Shown here: positions 1-4,185 of the stretch, in pieces | How positions within the stretch are numbered: position 1 is the first letter of the stretch | Layout of the letters: each line of letters starts with the position of its first letter | Notes under the pieces: generated by a model | The model's input: only the letters and a program-made list of their open reading frames with translations | What the model was told of the DNA's origin: nothing | Database searches by the model: none | Position numbers and translations under genes: made by a program | DNA from: a bacterium | GTDB lineage: Bacteria > NPL-UPA2 > JAUVJM01 | Length of the DNA stretch: 7,977 nt | Direction: 5' to 3' | Assembly (NCBI GenBank): GCA_030596585.1 | Contig: JAUVJM010000066.1 | Coordinates: forward strand, 1 to 7,977

Positions 1-959
1 ATGACGAAGAATATGTTCTGAAGCCGATGAATTGCCCGGGTCACATCCTCATCTATCAGAGATGCAGGCACAGTTACCGGGAATTACCCATAAGATATGC
101 TGAATTGGGCACTGTGTACAGACGGGAGCGGACGGGTGTGCTCCACGGGATGTTCCGGGTGCGGGGTTTTACCCAGGATGATGCGCACATTTTCTGCACT
201 CCGGAGCAGGTTTTCGATGAACTTGTAGGCGTGATAGATTTGGTGAGTTTCATGTTGAAGAGTTTCGGGCTTGCAGATTATGAGGTTGAACTGAGTTTGC
301 GGGGAGCGGATACGACCAAATATGCAGGCTGTGATAAGGACTGGCGTGACGCCGAAGAAAACCTTGTCAGGGCTATTGAAGCGAGAAATCTTCCGTATCG
401 GCGGGTTGAGGGCGAAGCAGTATTCTACGGTCCCAAGATAGATATAAAGCTTCTCGGCGCGCTGGGACAGGGGTGGCAGGGGCCGACTATCCAATTTGAT
501 TTCAATCTGCCGGAGAGATTTGGTGTTAACTACATAGGACCTGATGGAAAAACACATCCTGTGGTGATGATACACCGGACGGTACTGGGTGCGATGGAAA
601 GATTCATCGGTATCCTTATAGAGCATTATGGGGGAGTGTTTCCTGTGTGGCTTTCTCCTGTCCAGGTCAGGATTTTGACGATAAGTGAGAAGCATGCCGG
701 GTACGCGGGGCAAATACAATCGCGGATGCGTGATGCCGGGATACGTGTTGAAGTTGACAGCCGGGGAGAGAGGATCGGTTTGAAGGTGAGAGAGGCTGAG
801 ATACAGAAGCTGCCGTATGTAGTCGTCATCGGGGACGAGGAAGCCGGATCGGGTACAATATCAGTTAGGGAACGAGGGAGAGGCGACAAGGGAAAATCAG
901 AACTCGGGGATTTTATTGAGAAGGTGCAAAGTCAGATTGACAGTCGATCACTGGAGTAG
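1..959 (+). CDS. thrS: Threonyl-tRNA synthetase, C-terminal half (5' end outside the window)
   Basis: Ligates threonine to tRNA-Thr in the cytoplasm (class II synthetase). The reading frame is open from base 3, giving residues DEEYVLKP before the first visible Met at 27, so this Met is internal. About 318 residues are visible, against about 640 for the E. coli enzyme, so the N-terminal TGS and editing domains are missing to the left. Counting from the Met at 27, the three zinc ligands of the family are present: Cys3 in MNCPGH, His54 in TQDDAHIFC and His183 in MIHRTVLG. Motif 2 (YRRERTGVLHGMFRVRGF, about 31-48) and motif 3 (HRTVLGAMERF, 183-193) are intact. The anticodon-binding domain follows from about residue 205 (FPVWLSPVQV). 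The stop at 957-959 lies in the loop of a small hairpin (949-954 with 961-966). It is the first gene of the thrS-infC-rpmI-rplT-pheST order. Identification is secure. Confidence 0.97.
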   Translation, partial: DEEYVLKPMNCPGHILIYQRCRHSYRELPIRYAELGTVYRRERTGVLHGMFRVRGFTQDDAHIFCTPEQVFDELVGVIDLVSFMLKSFGLADYEVELSLRGADTTKYAGCDKDWRDAEENLVRAIEARNLPYRRVEGEAVFYGPKIDIKLLGALGQGWQGPTIQFDFNLPERFGVNYIGPDGKTHPVVMIHRTVLGAMERFIGILIEHYGGVFPVWLSPVQVRILTISEKHAGYAGQIQSRMRDAGIRVEVDSRGERIGLKVREAEIQKLPYVVVIGDEEAGSGTISVRERGRGDKGKSELGDFIEKVQSQIDSRSLE

Positions 960-980
960 CCCAGTGCAGGAATCAGTTCT

Positions 981-1015
981 CTTACTGATCACTGCCTGTT
1001 AACTTCTGTCCACTG
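981..1015 (+). repeat. Heptad array, unit NNYACTG, ahead of infC
   Basis: Five consecutive 7-bp units at 981, 988, 995, 1002 and 1009. Units 1, 2 and 5 end in ACTG (CTTACTG, ATCACTG, TCCACTG). Units 3 and 4 are degenerate (CCTGTTA, ACTTCTG). The array ends five bases before the infC Shine-Dalgarno sequence. The same unit type occurs ahead of rpmI and rplT. A degenerate opposite-strand counterpart may lie at 961-976 (CAGTG...), but that is weak. Confidence 0.6.
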
Positions 1016-1020
1016 TATCA

Positions 1021-1039
1021 AGGGGGGTGATGTGCGATA
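1021..1039 (+). promoter_or_regulatory. Strong ribosome binding site and probable AUA start of infC
   Basis: AGGGGGGTGAT at 1021-1031 closely follows the anti-Shine-Dalgarno complement AAGGAGGTGAT, with GGTGAT exact. Five bases later comes ATA at 1037-1039, in the IF3 frame. The frame is closed upstream by TGA at 1028-1030 and has no ATG, GTG or TTG before the N-domain; the first GTG, at 1130, is well inside the protein. An extended Shine-Dalgarno with a rare start codon is the known arrangement for infC, which starts with AUU in E. coli and is autoregulated by IF3 discrimination against non-AUG starts. AUA as the start here is inference from spacing. Confidence 0.7.
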
Positions 1040-1543
1040 GTAAAAGAAGCAAGGATTAATGAAGGGGTTCGGGTTAAGGAAGTTCGTCTCATTGATAAGG
1101 AAGGGAACCAGCTTGGGATAGTTCCCATTGTGGAGGCGTTGAGCAGGTCCAGAGAAAGCGGGCTTGATCTCGTCGAGATTGCTGCCCAGGCTTCCCCGCC
1201 TGTTTGCCGAATAATGGATTACGGAAAATATATGTATCAGCAAAGCAAGCGGGAACGGGAAGCGCGGAAAAAGCACAGGACTTCTGAGTTGAAGGAAATA
1301 AGGATGCGTCCTTCAATCGAGGAACATGACTATCAGGTGAAACTAAGGAATGCTGAGAAATTCCTTGGCAAGGGTGACAAGGTAAAAGTCTCGGTTATGT
1401 TCCGCGGGAGAGAAATGGCTCATCGTGAGATAGGAAGAAAGGTTCTCATGAAACTTGCCGGCGATGTCGAAGCTCTCTCGAAGGTTGAGCGTGAACCCAG
1501 GATAGAGGGAAGGTACATGACGATGATCCTGGGACCGAAATAG
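1037..1543 (+). CDS. infC: Translation initiation factor IF-3, probable AUA start
   Basis: IF3 binds the 30S subunit, keeps it apart from 50S and monitors start-codon/initiator-tRNA pairing. With the AUA start the protein has 168 residues, close to the family length (180 in E. coli). The N-domain (1-70) carries KEARINEGVRVKEVRLID, DLVEIAAQASPPVCRIMDYGKYMY and the typical beginning of the linker. The lysine/arginine-rich linker helix covers about 70-84. The C-domain (85-168) carries KEIRMRPSIEEHDYQVK, RNAEKFLGKGDKVKVSVMFRGREM and the end RYMTMILGPK. Starting at the GTG at 1130 would delete the first 31 residues, including the conserved N-terminal strand, so that start is rejected. It follows thrS and precedes rpmI, as in the classic operon. 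The non-AUG start suggests IF3 autoregulation as in E. coli. Function is certain; the exact start is likely. Confidence 0.95.
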   Translation: MVKEARINEGVRVKEVRLIDKEGNQLGIVPIVEALSRSRESGLDLVEIAAQASPPVCRIMDYGKYMYQQSKREREARKKHRTSELKEIRMRPSIEEHDYQVKLRNAEKFLGKGDKVKVSVMFRGREMAHREIGRKVLMKLAGDVEALSKVEREPRIEGRYMTMILGPK

Positions 1544-1547
1544 ATTT

Positions 1548-1622
1548 AGTGATTAGTGAACAGTGGTCAGTGTTTAGAATATTTCCCCTGATCACTGGTT
1601 ATTGATAACTGTCCATTGTGTT
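1548..1622. repeat. Inverted heptad element between infC and rpmI
   Basis: Four tandem 7-bp units of form AGTGNNY run from 1548 to 1575 (AGTGATT, AGTGAAC, AGTGGTC, AGTGTTT). After a 12-base spacer, five units in the opposite orientation run from 1588 to 1622 (CTGATCA, CTGGTTA, TTGATAA, CTGTCCA, TTGTGTT). The two halves are imperfect reverse complements, for example CAGTGGTCAG against CTGATCACTG, so the whole could fold as a hairpin. It begins four bases after the infC stop and ends just before the rpmI ribosome binding site. Confidence 0.7.
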
Positions 1623-1638
1623 TTGCGAGGGTTGACAT

Positions 1639-1842
1639 ATGGCAAAGGTGAAGATGAAGACAAACCGGGGGGCGGCCAAAAGGTTTCGGGTGACGAAATC
1701 GGGAAAGCTGTCTCGGAGCAAGGCTGGCGCGAATCATATTCTTACCAAGAAGACCAGCAAGCGCAAACGTTCTCTGAGGAAGGAGACGGTGGCGTCCCAG
1801 GCTGACAAGAAGGTATTGAGAAAACTCCTACCATATAGTTAA
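1639..1842 (+). CDS. rpmI: 50S ribosomal protein L35
   Basis: Small basic protein of the large ribosomal subunit. The 67 residues match the usual 64-67. The start AKVKMKTNRGAAKRF and the sections VTKSGKLSRSKAG and HILTKKTSKRKRSLRK are the standard L35 pattern; the C-terminal part is somewhat divergent but ends at the expected length. The ATG at 1639 has GAGGG at 1627-1631 seven bases upstream. It lies between infC and rplT, its normal position. The gap to rplT is 218 bases, much longer than the few tens of bases usual for this pair, because repeat elements fill it. Confidence 0.96.
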   Translation: MAKVKMKTNRGAAKRFRVTKSGKLSRSKAGANHILTKKTSKRKRSLRKETVASQADKKVLRKLLPYS

Positions 1843-1843
1843 A

Positions 1844-1935
1844 CAGCTATCAGCCATCAGCTGTCAGCTATCAGCTCAAGACAGCCATCTCGCACTGGTG
1901 GTATGGCGATCTATTAGCTGAAAGCTGATGGCTAT
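1844..1935. repeat. Inverted heptad element, CAGCYRT family, between rpmI and rplT
   Basis: Five tandem 7-bp units at 1844-1878 (CAGCTAT, CAGCCAT, CAGCTGT, CAGCTAT, CAGCTCA) are answered by three units in the opposite orientation at 1915-1935 (TAGCTGA, AAGCTGA, TGGCTAT). The arms 1852-1870 and 1915-1933 are reverse complements at 18 of 19 positions. The single mismatch is G1863 against the complement of A1922. The enclosed segment (1871-1914) shows no gene. It begins directly after the rpmI stop. Confidence 0.75.
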
Positions 1936-1973
1936 TTTAAAGCATCGGAATTTGGAAAAGCCAGATGAATTGG

Positions 1974-2007
1974 GCAGCTACGATTGTAGTTGCAGAGCTT
2001 GCTCTGC
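1974..2007. repeat. Two adjacent small hairpins in the rpmI-rplT gap
   Basis: GCAGCTAC (1974-1981) pairs with GTAGTTGC (1986-1993) around GATT, with one G-T wobble. GCAGAG (1992-1997) pairs with CTCTGC (2002-2007) around CTTG. The two share bases 1992-1993, so they would compete or stack. The rplT gene is controlled in E. coli by L20 binding to a structured leader, but I cannot match these hairpins to that structure. They may equally be part of a repeat. Confidence 0.4.
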
Positions 2008-2009
2008 TA

Positions 2010-2037
2010 ATCACTGGTTACTGACAACTGATTACTG
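2010..2037 (+). repeat. Heptad array, unit NNYACTG, ahead of rplT
   Basis: Four clean tandem 7-bp units: ATCACTG, GTTACTG, ACAACTG, ATTACTG. The last four bases, ACTG, are invariant. The array ends ten bases before the rplT Shine-Dalgarno (2048). It belongs to the same family as the arrays ahead of infC and rpmI. No opposite-orientation partner array is visible in this gap. Confidence 0.7.
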
Positions 2038-2060
2038 TATTTTATACAGGAGGTAGCATA

Positions 2061-2459
2061 ATGGCGAGAGTAAAAAGCAGTGTAACGGCGAAAAGGAGAC
2101 ACAAAAAATATCTCTCTGCCGCGAAGGGCTATCGCGGCGGTCGCAGCAGGCTCTATCGGACAGCGAGAGAAGCAGTCGAGCGGGCAATGTCGTATGCCTT
2201 CAGGGACAGAAAGGCGAGAAAGAGGGATTTCAGGAGACTGTGGATAGTGAGAATAAATGCTGCCGCCCGCAAGAGCGGGTCATCCTACAGAGATTTCATG
2301 GCAGGGTTGAAGAAAGCGGAAGTTCAGCTTGACAGGAAAATGCTCGCTGAGATAGCGGTTAATGACGCCCCGGTTTTCGAAAAACTCGTTGAGGTGAGTA
2401 AGGAGAAGTATAAGTCCAATCAACCACCTGTCATTCTGAACGAAGTGAAGAATCTATAG
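2061..2459 (+). CDS. rplT: 50S ribosomal protein L20 with a repeat-derived C-terminal tail
   Basis: L20 binds 23S rRNA early in large-subunit assembly and, in several bacteria, represses its own operon. The N-terminal basic arm MARVKSSVTAKRRHKKYLSAAKGYRGGRS and the globular part (RAMSYAFRDRKARKRDFRRLW, INAAARKSGSSYRDFMAGLKKA, LDRKMLAEIAVNDAPVFEKLVE) are typical. AGGAGG at 2048-2053 lies seven bases before the ATG. The protein has 132 residues against about 115-120 usual for the family (118 in E. coli). The excess is the tail after about residue 118, ending VILNEVKNL. Those last residues are encoded by the left end of the repeat at 2429-2516, which also supplies the TAG stop. The core of the protein looks intact, so it should be functional. 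Confidence 0.96.
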   Translation: MARVKSSVTAKRRHKKYLSAAKGYRGGRSRLYRTAREAVERAMSYAFRDRKARKRDFRRLWIVRINAAARKSGSSYRDFMAGLKKAEVQLDRKMLAEIAVNDAPVFEKLVEVSKEKYKSNQPPVILNEVKNL

Positions 2460-2516
2460 AGATTCTTTGTTCCTTCGCTTCGCTCGAGGACAGGCACTTT
2501 GTTCCTCAGAATGACA
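2429..2516. repeat. TGTCATTCTGA inverted repeat element overlapping the 3' end of rplT
   Basis: Perfect 11-bp inverted ends, TGTCATTCTGA (2429-2439) and TCAGAATGACA (2506-2516). Inside the left end follows ACGAAGTGAAGAATCT, and AGAATCT/AGATTCT forms an inner palindrome around ATAG (2449-2466). The right half repeats part of the left arm imperfectly (ACTTTGTTC, 2497-2505). This resembles an interspersed repeat that I know from many bacterial genomes and that produces the peptide VILNEVKNL or VILSEVKNL when read through. There is no transposase, and no target-site duplication that I can see. The stop codon of rplT is inside it. Confidence 0.75.
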
Positions 2517-2546
2517 AAGAGCAGTGTGGTTCAGTGAACTTTTTCT

Positions 2547-2551
2547 AGGAG
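2547..2551 (+). promoter_or_regulatory. pheS ribosome binding site, better spaced for TTG 2559 than ATG 2553
   Basis: AGGAG at 2547-2551 is the only good Shine-Dalgarno here. It leaves one base before the ATG at 2553, which is too close, but seven bases before the in-frame TTG at 2559. The TTG start is therefore more likely, removing only two residues. Confidence 0.55.
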
Positions 2552-2552
2552 A

Positions 2553-3575
2553 ATGCTATTGCAGGCGGAGCTTGAAGAAATACGTAAGGATGCGCGGGAG
2601 AAGCTCAAGGAAGCGAAGGATACAGCTGACATTGAGAGGGTGCGTCAGAAGTTCCTTGGACGTAAGGGTGTTCTTGCCCGGCAGATGAAAATGCTGGGAA
2701 CATTGGCTCCCGACGAAAAGCGGGCGGCAGGTAAGCTGGCAAATGAACTTAAGGAGAAGATTTCTGCTCAGCTCTCTGTCCGGCTTGAAGAACTGAGAGA
2801 GGTCAAGTCCGGAGGGAAGGATGGTGCCCCGTTTGACGTCACGCTGCCTGGGAAAAAACAGCCCGTCGGCAAGCTTCATCCCATAACTCAAACTATTATC
2901 TTGATAGAGAAAATATTCGGGGAATTGGGGTTCAGGTCTGTGCGCGGCCCCGAAATTGAAACCGAATTCTATAATTTCGAAGCTCTCAATACGCCTGGCG
3001 ACCATCCTGCAAGAGATGAGCAGGATTCTTTCTATATTGATAAGGGAATTCTTCTAAGAACGCAGACTTCTCCGGTACAGATCAGGGTAATGGAGAGGGA
3101 AAAGCCACCGGTTCGGATAGTTGCTTCAGGCAAGTGTTTTCGCAGAGATGCCACTGACGCATCACATTCTCCGATGTTTCATCAGGTTGAGGGTCTTCTG
3201 GTTGACGAAGAAGTGACCTTTGGAGATTTGAAAGGGGTATTAGGAGTCTTTCTGGAGCGGATGTTCGGAGCAGACGTGAAAACGCGCTTTCGTCCGGATT
3301 TCTTCCCGTTTACCGAACCAAGTGCCGATGTTTCGATTTCATGTATCATCTGCGGGGGTAAGGGGTGTTCTTCCTGCGGCGGAAGCGGGTGGATAGAAAT
3401 TCTCGGCGCCGGTATGGTGGATCCCGAAGTTTTCAAGAAGGTCAATTATGACCCGGAGAAATACGTCGGGTTTGCTTTTGGCATGGGCGTGGAGAGAATT
3501 GCGATGCTTAAGTACGGTATTAATGACATACGTCTTTTTTTCGAGAATGACATGCGATTCCTGTCACAATTCTAA
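2553..3575 (+). CDS. pheS: Phenylalanyl-tRNA synthetase, alpha subunit
   Basis: Catalytic subunit of the alpha2-beta2 class II enzyme that charges tRNA-Phe. It has 340 residues from the ATG at 2553, or 338 from the TTG at 2559, which the ribosome binding site favours; the family usually has 330-345. The N-terminal coiled coil (1-85) contacts tRNA and includes RQKFLGRKGVLARQM. The catalytic core starts near GKLHPITQTI (107-116). Motif 2 is CFRRDATDASHSPMFHQVEG (195-214), and motif 3 is GFAFGMGVERIAML (306-319). FTEPSADV and GWIEILGAGMVDP are the usual signatures. A four-cysteine cluster, Cys264, 267, 272 and 275, lies between them; a similar cysteine-rich insertion occurs in PheS of many bacteria. 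It is separated from pheT by a two-gene cassette. Nothing suggests damage. Confidence 0.97.
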   Translation: MLLQAELEEIRKDAREKLKEAKDTADIERVRQKFLGRKGVLARQMKMLGTLAPDEKRAAGKLANELKEKISAQLSVRLEELREVKSGGKDGAPFDVTLPGKKQPVGKLHPITQTIILIEKIFGELGFRSVRGPEIETEFYNFEALNTPGDHPARDEQDSFYIDKGILLRTQTSPVQIRVMEREKPPVRIVASGKCFRRDATDASHSPMFHQVEGLLVDEEVTFGDLKGVLGVFLERMFGADVKTRFRPDFFPFTEPSADVSISCIICGGKGCSSCGGSGWIEILGAGMVDPEVFKKVNYDPEKYVGFAFGMGVERIAMLKYGINDIRLFFENDMRFLSQF

Positions 3576-3593
3576 TAAATAGGATTAAGGATT

Positions 3594-3920
3594 GTGGATA
3601 CAAAGATTATCGATATCAAAAATATTATAGAAGCTATCCAATCCAATAGAGTTAGAATTAGTGATCACGCTGATGAGGAAACGGAAGCTGACCAACTTAC
3701 ATTTGATGAAATCTACTTTTCAGTTTTTCATGACGAAATTATTGAAGATTATCCGGAAGATAAGCCTTATCCAAGCTGCCTAATATTCGGTAAAACTTTC
3801 CGGGGCGATCCTGTACATAGCGTTTGGGCGTATAATGAACAAAATGGGTGGGCTGTTATTATAACAGTCTATCGGCCAGATGCTAAACTATGGATCAACT
3901 GGAGGGAAAGGAGGGTATAA
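3594..3920 (+). CDS. DUF4258 family protein, putative toxin of a toxin-antitoxin pair
   Basis: A 108-residue protein starting with GTG at 3594; AGGA at 3581-3584 is nine bases upstream, and there is no better start. It shows the DUF4258 pattern: RISDHADEETEAD near residues 21-33 (His26), EIIEDYPEDKPYPSCLIFG (48-66), GDPVHSVWAY (71-80, His75) and IITVYRPDAKLWINWRERR (89-107), with Thr91, Tyr93, Pro95 and Trp100 conserved. The family has no settled biochemical role that I can state. It is frequently next to YgiT-type zinc-finger or other antitoxin-like genes, which is the case here, so a toxin role is inference. It begins 18 bases after pheS and ends four bases before the next gene, on the same strand. 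It is visibly richer in A and T than pheS and pheT, consistent with acquisition by transfer. Confidence 0.8.
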   Translation: MDTKIIDIKNIIEAIQSNRVRISDHADEETEADQLTFDEIYFSVFHDEIIEDYPEDKPYPSCLIFGKTFRGDPVHSVWAYNEQNGWAVIITVYRPDAKLWINWRERRV

Positions 3921-3924
3921 AGTT

Positions 3925-4167
3925 ATGCTGCCTTTTGAAAAATGTCCTGTTTGTGGTGGTGTAGTGGTGGAAAAAGAGGTTGAAAAGTTGCTATCCGGTG
4001 GGAAAAATACTGCTGTGTTGAAAGTGAAGGCTGAGGTGTGTCTTCATTGTGGCGAACGCCTATATTCACAGGAAACTGTAGGTCGATTTGAACAGATCAG
4101 AGTAAAACTTGTACGTCAAGAGACGGCAGATTTCCAACCATTGGGACAATCATTTCAAGTAGTTTGA
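3925..4167 (+). CDS. YgiT/MqsA-type zinc-finger protein, putative antitoxin
   Basis: An 80-residue protein from the ATG at 3925, with AAAGGAGGG at 3907-3915 as ribosome binding site inside the end of the preceding gene. A longer reading from 3880 is open but would overlap that gene and add no family sequence. Two cysteine pairs, Cys7-x2-Cys10 (CPVCGG) and Cys39-x2-Cys42 (CLHCGERLYS), form the zinc site of the YgiT-type fold, the N-terminal domain of the MqsA antitoxin. The segment VLKVKAEVC and the helix TVGRFEQIRVKLVRQE complete the domain. The C-terminal helix-turn-helix of full MqsA is absent, so DNA binding and autoregulation cannot be assumed. Its partner is most likely the DUF4258 protein upstream. 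The stop TGA is 18 bases before pheT. Confidence 0.85.
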   Translation: MLPFEKCPVCGGVVVEKEVEKLLSGGKNTAVLKVKAEVCLHCGERLYSQETVGRFEQIRVKLVRQETADFQPLGQSFQVV

Positions 4168-4185
4168 TGAAGTTAGTAGAATGTT

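Noticed and set aside
84..719. Long open frame of 211 codons on the minus strand inside thrS
   Set aside because: Fully antisense to the conserved ThrRS catalytic and zinc-binding motifs, with no recognisable protein family. It is a shadow of the coding strand.
949..966. CACTGG/CCAGTG hairpin around the thrS stop as a terminator
   Set aside because: Only a 6-bp stem, and no T run follows. It is more likely part of the CACTG repeat family.
1030..1059. Nine-codon ATG frame overlapping the infC Shine-Dalgarno (a possible leader peptide)
   Set aside because: Its ATG lies within the Shine-Dalgarno stretch itself, so it cannot use it. The frame has no notable codon content.
1602..1805. 67-codon open frame overlapping rpmI in another frame
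   Set aside because: Overlaps almost the whole L35 gene, has no ribosome binding site of its own and no family resemblance. Its start lies in the heptad array.
981..2037. Heptad arrays as a CRISPR array
   Set aside because: Units are 7 bp and directly abutting, with no spacers of 25-40 bp and no cas genes.
3360..3390. Cysteine-rich stretch in PheS as an inserted zinc-finger domain
   Set aside because: A CxxC...CxxC segment at this place followed by GWIEILG occurs in PheS of many bacteria, so it is a normal family feature.
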